Below are positions 8,517-18,023 of a stretch of 64,000 nucleotides of DNA, in pieces (positions within the stretch are counted from its first letter, which is position 1; each line of letters opens with the position of its first letter). Source of the stretch: PLA3 sp964592235 (GTDB lineage: Bacteria > Planctomycetota > Phycisphaerae > UBA1845 > UTPLA1); assembly GCA_964592235.1 (NCBI GenBank), contig CAZQCF010000006.1, positions 1-64,000 of the forward strand, in the 5' to 3' direction. Made by a program: the position numbers and the translations under genes. The notes under the pieces were generated by a model. It made no database searches and was not told the DNA's origin. It worked only from the letters and a program-made list of their open reading frames with translations.

Positions 8517-10709
8517 ATGGATACGGACGAATTGTTTGATGATCTGACCGAGCCGCAGCGGCAGGCCGTCGCGCACACCGACGGGCCGCTGCTCGTGCTG
8601 GCGGGGGCCGGGTCGGGCAAGACGCGCGTGATCACGCGGCGAGCGGCGTACATCGCGGCGACGGTTGCCTCGCCGGATCAGGTGCTTGCGATCACGTTCA
8701 CGAACAAAGCCGCGGGCGAGATGCGCGATCGCATCGCGGCGCTAGGCGCGCTGGGCGACGGGCCGTACGCGCGGATGTGGGTCTGCACGTTTCACAGTTT
8801 GTGCGCGCGGCTGCTGCGACTGTATGCCGACGCGGCGGGGGTGTCGCGCTCGTTCACAATTCTTGACGACGGCGACCGGGCCAGGCTCGTTCGTGAGGCG
8901 ATTGAGGCGTGCGAGTTGCGCGCGGAGAACTGGACGCCCTCGTCGGTCGAACACGCGATCAGCGACGCGAAGAACAATCTCCTGACGCCGCAGGCCTTCG
9001 CCGAGCAATCGATGGATTTTCATGGTCGGACGGTGGCGCGGATCTACGAGGCCTACCAGGCGCTGCTGGCGCGCAATCAGGCGGTGGATTTTGATGACTT
9101 GCTGATGCTCACCGCGCGCCTGTTGACCGAGCAGGACGACGTTCGCGCGGCGCTGTCGGATCGCTTTCGTTACCTGTTGATCGACGAATATCAGGACACG
9201 AATCACGCTCAATACGTCATCGCCAGTCGCCTCGCCGCGGCCCGGCGGAACATCTGCGCCACGGGCGATCCGGATCAATCCATTTACGCGTGGCGCGGGG
9301 CGAACATCCAGAACATTCTTGATTTCGAGGAGGAATATCCCGACGCGACCGTGATCCGTCTGGAGCAGAACTTCCGGTCGACCGGGGCGATTCTCGCGGC
9401 GGCGTCGGCCGTCATCGCCTGCAACCAGCGGCGCAAGGACAAGGCGCTCTGGACCGAACAGGAGAGCGGTCCGGCCGTGCGCGTGTGGCGCTGCGAAGAC
9501 GAGCGAGCCGAGGCGCAGCGCATCGCGGAAGACATCGCCTGGCACCTGCGCGAGGGTCGAACCGGCGGCGACGTCGCCGTGTTCTATCGCGTCAATGCGA
9601 TGAGCCGCGCGATTGAGGACGCACTGCGCACGGCGGGCATTCCGTATCAGATCGCGCGCGGCGTGGAGTTCTACAATCGCAAGGAAATCCGCGATGTGCT
9701 GGCGTATCTCCGCGCGATCGTGAATCCGGCCGATCAGCCGGCCTTGTTTCGCGCGATGAGCAACACCTCGCGCGGGATCGGCGCGGCCACGCAGGCCAAG
9801 ATTCGCGCGCTCGCCGAGCAACAGGGGGTCACCGTAAGCGACGCGCTGGAGCATCTCGCGGCCGGCGGCGGGGCGGTGGGCAAGAAGTTGACGGGTTTTG
9901 CGAGCCTGATGCGTCACCTGCGGGCGATGCCGCCGCAGCCCGTTCGACCGATCGTGGAGGCCGTGTTGAGCGAGGCGGGATTCGATTCATCGGCCGGCGG
10001 CGGGCAGCAGTCGTTGGGTGGTGACTCGTCGGGCTGGCTGGAGAGCGACGCGGTGGAAAACGTGCGCGAGTTGGTGACAGCCGCGAGGCAGTTCGATCAG
10101 GACAACCCCGAGGGCACGCTGACCGACTGGCTGCAGCAGATCAGCCTCGTGTCGGATACGGACGCGCTGGACGAGCAGGGCGGCGCGGTGACGCTGATGA
10201 CGCTGCATACGGCCAAGGGGCTGGAGTTTCCGCTGGTGTACATCGCGGGGCTTGAGGAAAACTTGCTGCCGCATCGCCGGGCGCTGCGCGAGGGCGAAGA
10301 CGACATCGAGGAGGAGCGGCGACTGTTCTTCGTGGGGATGACGCGAGCGAAGGAATCGCTCACGATCACGCATGCGAAGTACCGCATGACCCGCGGTATC
10401 ACGGAGCGCTCGGCGGCGTCGCGGTTCTTGAGTGAGTTGCCGGAGGAGGGTGTGGAACAGGAGTCGTTCGAGATCGAGCGCGATCGGTCGCGCGGACATC
10501 TTGGCGAGTTCAACGAGGGCGACGAATCGTTTGATGCCTCGGGGTATCATCCCGGTCAGCGCGTGCGACACGATGAATACGGCGAAGGCACGGTGTTGAC
10601 CGTGGAGACGCGCGGGCGAACGCCGTATGTGCGCATCCACTTCGATTGCGGCGAGCGCAGCTTCGCGCTGGAGCACGTGTCGTTATACATCATGGATGGG
10701 GAGTGTTAG
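8517..10709 (+). CDS. uvrD: UvrD/PcrA-type SF1A DNA helicase
   Basis: A 730-residue ATP-dependent 3'-5' helicase with the complete superfamily 1A motif set in order. These are Q motif LTEPQRQAV, Walker A AGAGSGKT (about residues 30-37), motif Ia TFTNKAA, Walker B DEYQDTN, motif III GDPDQSIYAWRGA, motif IV QNFRST, motif V LHTAKGLEF and motif VI FVGMTRAKE. The last 50 residues form a beta-rich Tudor-like module, as at the end of PcrA, where it contacts RNA polymerase. It acts in nucleotide excision repair, mismatch repair and fork clearance. It has its own promoter and stands alone. UvrD, PcrA and Rep cannot be separated by eye. Confidence 0.95.
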   Translation: MDTDELFDDLTEPQRQAVAHTDGPLLVLAGAGSGKTRVITRRAAYIAATVASPDQVLAITFTNKAAGEMRDRIAALGALGDGPYARMWVCTFHSLCARLLRLYADAAGVSRSFTILDDGDRARLVREAIEACELRAENWTPSSVEHAISDAKNNLLTPQAFAEQSMDFHGRTVARIYEAYQALLARNQAVDFDDLLMLTARLLTEQDDVRAALSDRFRYLLIDEYQDTNHAQYVIASRLAAARRNICATGDPDQSIYAWRGANIQNILDFEEEYPDATVIRLEQNFRSTGAILAAASAVIACNQRRKDKALWTEQESGPAVRVWRCEDERAEAQRIAEDIAWHLREGRTGGDVAVFYRVNAMSRAIEDALRTAGIPYQIARGVEFYNRKEIRDVLAYLRAIVNPADQPALFRAMSNTSRGIGAATQAKIRALAEQQGVTVSDALEHLAAGGGAVGKKLTGFASLMRHLRAMPPQPVRPIVEAVLSEAGFDSSAGGGQQSLGGDSSGWLESDAVENVRELVTAARQFDQDNPEGTLTDWLQQISLVSDTDALDEQGGAVTLMTLHTAKGLEFPLVYIAGLEENLLPHRRALREGEDDIEEERRLFFVGMTRAKESLTITHAKYRMTRGITERSAASRFLSELPEEGVEQESFEIERDRSRGHLGEFNEGDESFDASGYHPGQRVRHDEYGEGTVLTVETRGRTPYVRIHFDCGERSFALEHVSLYIMDGEC

Positions 10710-10752
10710 ACTGCGAGAGACCGGGGCGCGGAATGCATGGGAGCCTTCTGTT

Positions 10753-10861
10753 GAATGCAGAATGTAGAATTGGGAATGAAGTATGGGCGGGGGCCCCTGG
10801 CAACACCGTTCGCGCGAAGTCGCCTGCGGCGCTTCTTATGTTCTCAATTCTAAGTCTTGCA
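10753..10861. repeat. GAATnnn heptad array with imperfect inverted copy
   Basis: Units beginning GAAT recur every 7 bases at 10753, 10760, 10767 and 10774. A related block in opposite orientation lies at 10841-10861. The two arms can pair over TAGAATTG-like and ATGCA segments. It sits between uvrD and manC. Similar heptads lie at 41887 and 59282. Confidence 0.55.
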
Positions 10862-10884
10862 TCGCACGGCGAGGGCCGTTTGCT

Positions 10885-11958
10885 ATGAATCAGGTCGCCG
10901 TCATTCTCGCCGGCGGCACCGGTCGGCGGCTGTGGCCGTTGAGCCGGGCGGATCGCCCCAAGCAACTGCTTCGCATCGTCGAGGGGCAGAGCCTGCTCCG
11001 CCATGCTTACGACCGCTTGCGCCTGCGGCTCGCACCTTCGAACATCTTTGTCGTCGCGCTGGCACGGCACCTCGACGCGATCGCCGAGCAACTGGAGGGC
11101 GTCCCGCGCGAGAATCTCATCGGGGAGCCGGTCGGTCGCGACACCGCGAACGCGATTGCCCTGGCCGCGGCGATTCTGAACGAGCGCCGGCCAGGCTGCA
11201 CAATGGGTGTCTTCACGGCCGATCACATCATCCGACCGATCCAGATGTTCAGCGAAATCGTGGCGCGGGGGTACGAGGCCGCCGAAGCGCACACGGACGC
11301 GCTGGTGACGTTTGGGATTCGACCGACCGAGCCAAGCACACAGATGGGGTATATCGAACGTGGTGAGCCGGTCTCGCCCGGCGTGTTCGCGGTCAAGTCG
11401 TTTCGCGAAAAGCCCGACGCGGCAACGGCGAAGCAGTACGTCGCCGGCGGCGTACACGTTTGGAACAGCGGAATGTTTGTCTGGCGACTGCCCACGATCG
11501 TGGCCGCATTGCAGCAGCACCTGCCGCAGGCCTGGGACGCGCTGGCGCGGGTGGCGCCGCAATGGGGCAGCCCGGCGGGGACGCGCGCCGCGGCGGAGGT
11601 GTACCCGATGCTGGCGAAGACAAGCATTGACTACGCCGTGATGGAGAAGGCGGCGAAGGTGCTCATGGTCGAGATGCCTCTTGAATGGCACGACCTGGGC
11701 CATTGGACGAGTCTGCCCGTCGTGGTCGGCGCCGACGGCGCGGGGAACACCGTGTCGGCGGCGCGCGCGGCTTCGTTGGCGGCGAAGGACAACATCGTGG
11801 TCAGCGAAGACGATCACCTCATCGCGGCGATTGGTGTGAGCGATCTGGTCATCGTCCACAGCGCCGACGCGACGCTTATCTGTCACAAGAGCCAGCTCGA
11901 CCGGCTGAAAGAGCTGCTCGACGAAATCGGCCGGTGCCACGGCTCGCGATATGAATAA
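10885..11958 (+). CDS. manC: mannose-1-phosphate guanylyltransferase
   Basis: I chose the ATG at 10885, preceded by GAGGG at nine bases, over an earlier in-frame start at 10783 that would add repeat-derived residues. The 357-residue product starts with the nucleotidyltransferase signature AGGTGRRLWPLSR and PKQL. Then follow E-P-V-G-R-D-T-A-N-A, the FTADHI metal site, R-E-K-P-D, and G-V-H-V-W-N-S-G-M-F. It makes GDP-mannose from GTP and mannose-1-phosphate in the cytoplasm. The C-terminal isomerase cupin of bifunctional ManC enzymes is absent, consistent with the separate manA at 61697-62869. The product feeds mannosyltransferases such as the GT4 gene at 18810. Confidence 0.92.
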   Translation: MNQVAVILAGGTGRRLWPLSRADRPKQLLRIVEGQSLLRHAYDRLRLRLAPSNIFVVALARHLDAIAEQLEGVPRENLIGEPVGRDTANAIALAAAILNERRPGCTMGVFTADHIIRPIQMFSEIVARGYEAAEAHTDALVTFGIRPTEPSTQMGYIERGEPVSPGVFAVKSFREKPDAATAKQYVAGGVHVWNSGMFVWRLPTIVAALQQHLPQAWDALARVAPQWGSPAGTRAAAEVYPMLAKTSIDYAVMEKAAKVLMVEMPLEWHDLGHWTSLPVVVGADGAGNTVSAARAASLAAKDNIVVSEDDHLIAAIGVSDLVIVHSADATLICHKSQLDRLKELLDEIGRCHGSRYE

Positions 11959-12013
11959 TCGCCGAGGCGCATCGAAGCGCAATGAACTTGCAATCCAAAC
12001 CTGCCGGGGATGA

Positions 12014-12019
12014 TACAAT
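12014..12019 (+). promoter_or_regulatory. predicted -10 element (TACAAT) of ruvX
   Basis: TACAAT ends seven bases before the ATG at 12027, so the transcript would begin at or next to the start codon. A weak TTGCAA lies at 11988 with long spacing. Confidence 0.4.
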
Positions 12020-12026
12020 ACCGCGT

Positions 12027-12479
12027 ATGCAGCGCATCCTTGGAATCGACTACGGCACGGCGCGGATCGGCATCGCAGCCGCCGACCTTGAAACGAAGGT
12101 GGCCGTGCCGCTGACGGCACTGGCCGGCCGCAACGACGCGACGCGCGACGCCCGCGCCGTCGCGGACGCCGGCGCAGAGCAGGGGGCGGCGGCGTTTGTC
12201 GTCGGCCTGCCCTTGAACATGGACGACAGCGATTCGCAGCAGACGGCGCTGACCCGGCGGTTCGCCGGCGAGCTGGCGAGGCTTTCGGCGAAACCAGTCT
12301 ATTTTCAGGATGAGCGACTTTCCTCCGTGGCGGCGGCCGATGCCTTGCACGACGTTCACGGCGGCCGGCGAAGTGGTCAGCGCCGCGCAAAGCAGAGCGG
12401 CCGGTTGGACGCCGTCGCGGCGCAGCGCATCCTGCAGGCCTACCTGGACAGCCCCGAATCCGTGTTGCCGGGCCGATAA
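12027..12479 (+). CDS. ruvX: Holliday junction resolvase-like protein RuvX (YqgF)
   Basis: The 150-residue product from ATG 12027 starts I-L-G-I-D-Y-G-T-A-R-I-G-I-A, the first RNase H-like acidic strand of YqgF. It continues with the V-V-G-L-P-L-N-M-D segment, the D-E-R-L-S-S strand and a closing D-A-V-A-A-Q-R-I-L motif that supplies the last acidic residue. The usual length is 140-150. An earlier in-frame ATG (11982) lies upstream of the predicted -10 and adds unrelated residues. The family is linked to 16S pre-rRNA 5' maturation and junction resolution. A hairpin follows directly after the stop. Confidence 0.93.
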   Translation: MQRILGIDYGTARIGIAAADLETKVAVPLTALAGRNDATRDARAVADAGAEQGAAAFVVGLPLNMDDSDSQQTALTRRFAGELARLSAKPVYFQDERLSSVAAADALHDVHGGRRSGQRRAKQSGRLDAVAAQRILQAYLDSPESVLPGR

Positions 12480-12515
12480 CGCTCGGCGGTGCGATGTTCG
12501 ACCCGCCGCCGAGCG
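12480..12515 (+). terminator. hairpin after ruvX
   Basis: CGCTCGGCGG (12480-12489) pairs perfectly with CCGCCGAGCG (12506-12515). The stem starts at the base after the stop codon. There is no T tract. Confidence 0.5.
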
Positions 12516-12588
12516 GTTACTATTAGAAGGAGAGTGAGCGAACCGATCATCCGCGGACGCCGAGCGGGGCCGGTCAAGGAGACGCAGC

Positions 12589-13776
12589 ATGGCAAAGGCA
12601 GGTTCGACGTTGTTCGGCAAACCGCGTCATGAGGGCGTGCGCGTCGTCGTGACCGGGCAGGTCGGCGTGGACAAGAAGCAATTCCTCGAAGAGGTCGTGC
12701 GCATCGCCGCGGAGCGCGGGCACGATGTCAAGCTGCTCAACGTCGGCGACATGATGTATGCCGAGGCGCCCGACGTGGTGCGCGGCCGCATTCTCGATCT
12801 GCCCCGGACGCGACTGAACAGCCTTCGCCGGGCGGCGTTCAAGGACATCCTTGCCACGGCCGAGAAGACGTCGAACGTCATCATCAACACGCACGCCACG
12901 TTTCGCTGGAAGCATGGACTGTTCGAGGCGTTTGATTTCGACCAGATGACGGCGCTCGACGCGGATCTGTATATCACGCTGGTGGACAACGTTGACGCGA
13001 TCCATGAGCGTCTTCTGCGCGATCACGATCTCACGCACACCCTCAAAGACATCATGGTTTGGCGCGAGGAGGAAATCCTCGCGACCGAGATTCTCTCGCA
13101 CGCCATCGGCGGACACGGGCGCTACTACGTCCTCGCCCGCGGTCAGGAAGGAGCCACCGCCAAGTCGCTCGTGCGGCTCATGTTTGAGAAGGACCGCAAG
13201 CGCATCTACCCGAGCTTCCCCATGTCGCACGTGATGGACATGCCCGACGTACTGGCCGAGATCGACGGTTTCCGCGATGCGCTGGCGGAGCATTTCATCT
13301 GTTTCGATCCGGGCGATCTGGACGAAAAGCGCCTGCTCTTTGAGGCGGCCGAGGCGACCAAACGCGGCGAGCAGACCTTCAAGCTGGCCGTCAATCGCCG
13401 CGACCTCGTCTTCAACGTGACCGATGTCACGAGTGTGGCCCGCGACATCGACGGGCAGATCTACGCGAGGGATTTCAAACTGATCGATCAGTCCGACATG
13501 ATCGTAAGCTACATCCCCGAGCTGAAGGGCGGCATCCCCGGCCTCTCCAGCGGCGTCGAGCGCGAGTTGCAGCACGCCTTCGAGGGCACGAAGGAAGTCT
13601 TCGTCATCTGGCGGCCGAAAAAGGAGCCGTCGCCCTTTGTGACCGAGACGGCCACGAAAGTCTTCACGTCGGTGGAGGAGTTGTTCCAGTATTTCCAGTC
13701 GCGCGGCTACATCGGCGATTATCAGCTCAATCTGCTCCGCACCGGCGCGCCGAAGGAACGCGGGCGGTTCGGGTGA
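12589..13776 (+). CDS. P-loop kinase-like protein fused to nucleoside 2-deoxyribosyltransferase-like domain
   Basis: A 395-residue cytoplasmic protein with AAGGAG eight bases upstream. Residues 17-200 resemble adenylate-kinase-type NTPases: strand V-R-V-V-V-T-G, a modified P-loop G-Q-V-G-V-D-K-K (23-30), the N-V-G-D-M-M segment and N-T-H-A. The P-loop keeps a Lys at 29 but has Asp28 where the family has Gly and Lys30 where Ser/Thr is usual. From about residue 280 the sequence has D-Q-S-D-M-I-V-S-Y-I-P and G-V-E-R-E-L-Q-H-A-F. This is the pattern of nucleoside 2-deoxyribosyltransferase-like folds. The combination suggests nucleotide metabolism or sensing; activity is unproven. It has no operon partner. 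Confidence 0.6.
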   Translation: MAKAGSTLFGKPRHEGVRVVVTGQVGVDKKQFLEEVVRIAAERGHDVKLLNVGDMMYAEAPDVVRGRILDLPRTRLNSLRRAAFKDILATAEKTSNVIINTHATFRWKHGLFEAFDFDQMTALDADLYITLVDNVDAIHERLLRDHDLTHTLKDIMVWREEEILATEILSHAIGGHGRYYVLARGQEGATAKSLVRLMFEKDRKRIYPSFPMSHVMDMPDVLAEIDGFRDALAEHFICFDPGDLDEKRLLFEAAEATKRGEQTFKLAVNRRDLVFNVTDVTSVARDIDGQIYARDFKLIDQSDMIVSYIPELKGGIPGLSSGVERELQHAFEGTKEVFVIWRPKKEPSPFVTETATKVFTSVEELFQYFQSRGYIGDYQLNLLRTGAPKERGRFG

Positions 13777-13782
13777 TCGCAG

Positions 13783-14502
13783 CTAGTACCGCTCCCCCGT
13801 CGGAGTGATGCGCGGCTGCGGCGTGCCGGGCATGCAGGCGGGCGGCACGTCCGATGCGCGGCCGATGCCCATCTGCTCGCGCAGCGCTGCCAGCTTGGCG
13901 ATTTCTTCCGGTGGCAACGCGCGCGTCTGACCGAGTTGATGCGCCATGAACAGCACGTGCGAGCCGTGTTCGAGTTTCTCCAGTTTGAAGAACGCGTCGG
14001 CGGCTGACTTGCCCACGGTGATTGAACCGTGCCGATCGAGCACCAGCGCGTCATAGCGCCGGATCAACTCGCGCACGACCGTCGCGCCCTCGACCGTCGC
14101 GGGCGTTGCGTAAGCCGTGACCGGCACCTGGCCGAACGCGAGGATCACTTCCGGCAGGGCGCAGGGGTCGATGGTCAGCCCGGCGACGGTGAAAGCAATC
14201 GTCGTTGGCGGGTGCGCGTGAATCGCCGCGCCGATGTCCGGCCGCTCGGCGTACGCCGCGAGATGCATCCATCGCTCACTCGAAGGTTTGCCACGTCCGA
14301 GGATCGGCCGACCGGCGCCGTCGATGAGTACGAAGTCGCCCGGGTCGAGCATGCCGAGGCACGAGCCGCTGGGCGAGACCAGAAAGCGATCGGGTCCCGC
14401 GCGTGCCGAGACGTTGCCATCCGTGCCGGCGACGAGACCACGGTCGTACACGCGCCGGGCGATGTCGGCCAGCTCTCGTCGCAATTGCCATTCGCTGATC
14501 AT
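13783..14502 (-). CDS. class II aldolase (fuculose-phosphate aldolase family)
   Basis: A 239-residue enzyme of the FucA/AraD/adducin fold. It keeps G-T-D-G-N-V-S-A-R for phosphate binding, V-S-P-S-G, catalytic Glu76 in S-S-E-R, and zinc ligands His95, His97 (H-A-H-P) and His158 (R-H-G-S). The spacing equals E. coli FucA (Glu73, His92, His94, His155) with a constant shift of three. Family members cleave a sugar phosphate into dihydroxyacetone phosphate and an aldehyde, using zinc. No sugar-pathway genes adjoin it, so the substrate cannot be told. It converges with the P-loop gene. Confidence 0.85.
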   Translation of the reverse strand: MISEWQLRRELADIARRVYDRGLVAGTDGNVSARAGPDRFLVSPSGSCLGMLDPGDFVLIDGAGRPILGRGKPSSERWMHLAAYAERPDIGAAIHAHPPTTIAFTVAGLTIDPCALPEVILAFGQVPVTAYATPATVEGATVVRELIRRYDALVLDRHGSITVGKSAADAFFKLEKLEHGSHVLFMAHQLGQTRALPPEEIAKLAALREQMGIGRASDVPPACMPGTPQPRITPTGERY

Positions 14503-14582
14503 TCGCTGCTCGCGTGGCGCCCTGGGGACGTTTCAAGTTGCAAGAAGGTAACAGATCGCGCGGGGCCCGTCCAAGTCGCGAA

Positions 14583-17500
14583 TCAATCGCGCCGGAGCGA
14601 CGCCAGCAGCGGCGCGCGGGTCGCCGCGCCGGCCGCCCAGGCGCTGGCAATCATCCCTACGCCGGCGCAGAGAAGCAGTGTCAACAGCAACTGATTCCAC
14701 GGTGCATGGGCTGCCTGCGGCGCCGTCGTCGCGAGTTGCGGCCCGACCGCTACGGCCGATGCTGCGATGCCGATGAGCAATCCCGCTGACAGCAGCGCCG
14801 CGTTCTCAACGAGCACGAGGAAACGCAGCTTCGCGCGGCTCATGCCGACGGCGCGCAGCAGCGCCAATTCGCGGCGGCGCTCCAGCACGCCGCGCAGCAT
14901 GACCGCCGCGAGGCCGAGCGTGCCCAGAACCAGGCCCAGCCCGCCGAGGGACTGGAATGTTGACAAATAAGTGTTTTCGATGGCGAGATAGCCCGCCAGT
15001 CGAGAGGCCGTGTGCGTCGCATCGAAGCCAAGGTAGGACAGGTCGTGTTCCAGGGCTGATTCCACCTCCGCGGCCCGCTCCGGCGGAACGTCGATCAGAA
15101 AGAACGAGTAACCCGCGATGGATGGAAACAGCCGTTTGAAGTTCGACTCGGCGACGATCAACTCGCCCTGCAATACGCTTCCGGCCAACGTGGCGACGAG
15201 ACGGAGCTTGACCGGCTGGCCGCGCTCGTCGATCGCGGGCCAGTCGCCTCCGATCGAAAGCTTGAGCAGCCACATGGTGGTGTTGGCATCGGCGATGACG
15301 GGAATCGCGCCGTCGTCGAACGTGCGATGGAGCAGCTTCCACGGATTGAGGCGCTCGGCGGGCGAGGCGTCGATGTGCGAGGCGAAGGAAAACCCGCCGC
15401 GGCCGATCATCGCGTCGGTCGCGCCGAGGATGCGGGGCCGGCTCACGCGATAGAGGTTTTCGCAGCTTGCGTCCTCACCGGGCTGAACGCGAAAGGATTG
15501 GATCGACGAACCGCGCAGAAGCTGGGCCGCCTCCGGAGTGAGGCCGATCGCGGCGCGGCTGCGCGAATTACCGAGGTCTTCTGCGATCGGCGCGATAGAT
15601 TGCGCCATCACGGAGAAGCCGCCCAGGCCGCCGGACCGCGCGAAGTCGGATTGGGTCACGTCGCGGCGGTAAAGCCCGACGGAGATGACGACGAATGTCG
15701 CGCATGCGATCAGCCCACCGGCGAGCAGACTCCGGCCCGGGTGCCGCCGCGCATTGCGAACGCCCAACCGAAGCAGGGCGTCAGAGCCGGGTGCGATGGG
15801 GCGGCGCGAGTCGCCGCGCATCCACGCTCGCACTGCCGCCAGGCCGGCGATCAGCACCAGCGCGCCGGCGCTGAAGAACGCGGCCGGCGCAGCCGTTGAG
15901 CTGCCTCGCGCACCGATCATCGCAACGAGGCACGCCGCAGCCGCGCACAGCGCCGCGACTCGCACCGACCACGGCGACGAAATGCTGCCGCGCGCCGTGG
16001 GACGTGCTTCGATCTCGCCAGCCATCAGCGACCGAGCCGAGCGCCGCGAGAGGCCGCGGATGCTCCACGCGATCATCGCGACAGCTGAAACGAGTCCGAC
16101 AACCGGGCCGATCCACAGGGCGAATCCATCGCAGTGAAGTGACAGAAATGTGCCGCTTCCCGGCAGCGCCCACCACGTCTGCAGACCGTTCAGCATGAGC
16201 CACGCGTAGCCGAGCGCCGCAGCCGTACCACCCGCCACGCCAAGCAGCGCGAGCAGGGTCCCTTCGGCCAGCAGCAGGCGCGACACGGCGCGCACGTCGA
16301 ATCCCAGCGCCAGCAGCAGGCCGACTTCGCCCGCGCGCCGCTCGACGCCGAGCCGAAAGACGAGTACGACGAGCATGAACGCAGCGGCGATCAGGAACAT
16401 GCTGAAACCCAGGAACAACATGCCGAAGTCGGTGCTGCCGGCGGCCGCGCTTTCCACTCGCCTGCGCAGATCTTCAACGCGCAGGCCCATTTCGGCCGGG
16501 TCGAGGCGGCGCAGCAGTTCACGCTCAAACTGCGCAGCCAGCGCCGCCGGGTCAACTGTCGGTTGCGGGGTTGCGTTTGCGGCTTGGGTTGATGGGTCGC
16601 CCGGATGAGAGACCGTCGGATACAAGTGAATTGATGTGAGCGTGCCGAACTGCGAGTCGGCCTCGGCCCAGAGCCGCCGCCCCGTGGCCAGTGCGACAAA
16701 TGCCTTTGGCGTGGCGCGATGTTTATCCCAGTAGTCTTCGTCCTTTTGGCGAATGCGCTTCATGTCCATCGGGAAGGGTGCATCCCATTCCGACAGACGA
16801 TTGGTCGTCGTGATGCCTTCGTACGTTGGCGTCAGCCCCGGGTCGGCCGCGGCGCCGGTCATTTGGACGATGCCGCGCAGCGTCAGCGTTGTGGTCGATT
16901 CCTCCAGCTTTCCGAACGGGCGGCTCACGAAGTATCGCAATCGAAGCACGTCGCCGACTTTTGCTTTCAGGTCGTCCGCCGCCCACGAATTAATATAAAT
17001 GTCGCCATCTCCCAGCGGCGGCGCGGGCTTGCCATCCGTCAACGTCAATCCGCGCGTTGACTCGATCGCTGTCGCGACCGAGTACGGGATTCCTTCCGGC
17101 TGATCGCTCCGCGCTAGAGCGTTTACGAGATAGGTCAGGATTGGATCGGCCGCCAGTCCCGCTGCCGCCGCGGCCTCGCGTGCCGCCCGCTCGACCGGCG
17201 GCTCCAGCAGAATACGGCGCGTCTCCAGGGCGACGTACCCGCGCTGCGCGCTGACGCGAAGCGACAGGTCGTAGTCCGACAGCGTCGCGGCGCGCCGCAC
17301 GCTCGTCGCGATGGCAGGCACCGCGCCGGGATGAGACGCGTCGCCGCCGAAGTGCAGGATCGCATTGATGCGGCGCTCCTGCCGCAGCCTCTTCTGCAAT
17401 TCGGCGAGTTCTACAAACGCGTTGAGTGGAGACTGGGTTCCGGGAGACAGCGCAAGCCCGCCCAGCGTCGCGTCAGCCGCGAGAATTCTCGACACGCGCA

Positions 17501-18014
17501 GCCGAAACTGCATCGCCAAGTCGTCGCGCCGTCCCAGTAGCGTCTCGGCCGGCACGACCTGCGCCTTGGCCACGGCGATGATGACTTCGTCACCGACCTT
17601 CGCGCCGAGCCGCCGCGCCAATTCGGCATTGAGCACCACGCCGTCCCCTTGCGCGGGTGACGCGCCCAGGCCGCCATCGCTCGCCGGAAGTCCCAGGATC
17701 GTGACGCGATTTTCCCGCGCGCGCGACTCCGCGTGCGTGAGTTGCGCTGAAAGAAGGATACACGGCCTCGCGCCCGGCGCGGTGGCGCGCACCGCTTCAG
17801 CAAGCGGCTGCGTGAAGAAACGCGGCGCAAGCACCGCGCAATCCACGCCGGCCAGGCGCTTCAGCGCCTGCGCTTGCAAACTGCCGCGCATCGAATTGCC
17901 CACCAGCAACGCCCCGGTCAACACCGCCGAGCCGACCACGACGGACAGCACGACAGCCGCATGGCTGCGCGCGTAGTACGTCAGGCTGTTGCGAATGAGG
18001 CGGCCGCTCGTCAC
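14583..18014 (-). CDS. large FtsX/MacB-like ABC transporter permease
   Basis: An 1143-residue membrane protein starting at GTG with AGGAG five bases upstream. The first helix (about 18-40) is followed by a large MacB-type periplasmic domain. A cluster of transmembrane helices lies near residues 520-700. After a second extracytoplasmic domain, a final FtsX cluster follows near 990-1130, including R-R-E-L-A-L-L-R-A-V-G-M-S, the signature contact loop. The layout matches the DUF-rich exporters of the MacB/LolCE superfamily that pull lipoproteins or peptides from the inner membrane. It starts nine bases after the ATPase stop, so the two form one transporter. Confidence 0.85.
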   Translation of the reverse strand: MTSGRLIRNSLTYYARSHAAVVLSVVVGSAVLTGALLVGNSMRGSLQAQALKRLAGVDCAVLAPRFFTQPLAEAVRATAPGARPCILLSAQLTHAESRARENRVTILGLPASDGGLGASPAQGDGVVLNAELARRLGAKVGDEVIIAVAKAQVVPAETLLGRRDDLAMQFRLRVSRILAADATLGGLALSPGTQSPLNAFVELAELQKRLRQERRINAILHFGGDASHPGAVPAIATSVRRAATLSDYDLSLRVSAQRGYVALETRRILLEPPVERAAREAAAAAGLAADPILTYLVNALARSDQPEGIPYSVATAIESTRGLTLTDGKPAPPLGDGDIYINSWAADDLKAKVGDVLRLRYFVSRPFGKLEESTTTLTLRGIVQMTGAAADPGLTPTYEGITTTNRLSEWDAPFPMDMKRIRQKDEDYWDKHRATPKAFVALATGRRLWAEADSQFGTLTSIHLYPTVSHPGDPSTQAANATPQPTVDPAALAAQFERELLRRLDPAEMGLRVEDLRRRVESAAAGSTDFGMLFLGFSMFLIAAAFMLVVLVFRLGVERRAGEVGLLLALGFDVRAVSRLLLAEGTLLALLGVAGGTAAALGYAWLMLNGLQTWWALPGSGTFLSLHCDGFALWIGPVVGLVSAVAMIAWSIRGLSRRSARSLMAGEIEARPTARGSISSPWSVRVAALCAAAACLVAMIGARGSSTAAPAAFFSAGALVLIAGLAAVRAWMRGDSRRPIAPGSDALLRLGVRNARRHPGRSLLAGGLIACATFVVISVGLYRRDVTQSDFARSGGLGGFSVMAQSIAPIAEDLGNSRSRAAIGLTPEAAQLLRGSSIQSFRVQPGEDASCENLYRVSRPRILGATDAMIGRGGFSFASHIDASPAERLNPWKLLHRTFDDGAIPVIADANTTMWLLKLSIGGDWPAIDERGQPVKLRLVATLAGSVLQGELIVAESNFKRLFPSIAGYSFFLIDVPPERAAEVESALEHDLSYLGFDATHTASRLAGYLAIENTYLSTFQSLGGLGLVLGTLGLAAVMLRGVLERRRELALLRAVGMSRAKLRFLVLVENAALLSAGLLIGIAASAVAVGPQLATTAPQAAHAPWNQLLLTLLLCAGVGMIASAWAAGAATRAPLLASLRRD

Positions 18015-18023
18015 ACGAGGCTC

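Noticed and set aside
10690..12390. 566-codon minus-strand frame over manC
   Set aside because: It is Arg-rich and antisense to manC and ruvX, both with clear family motifs.
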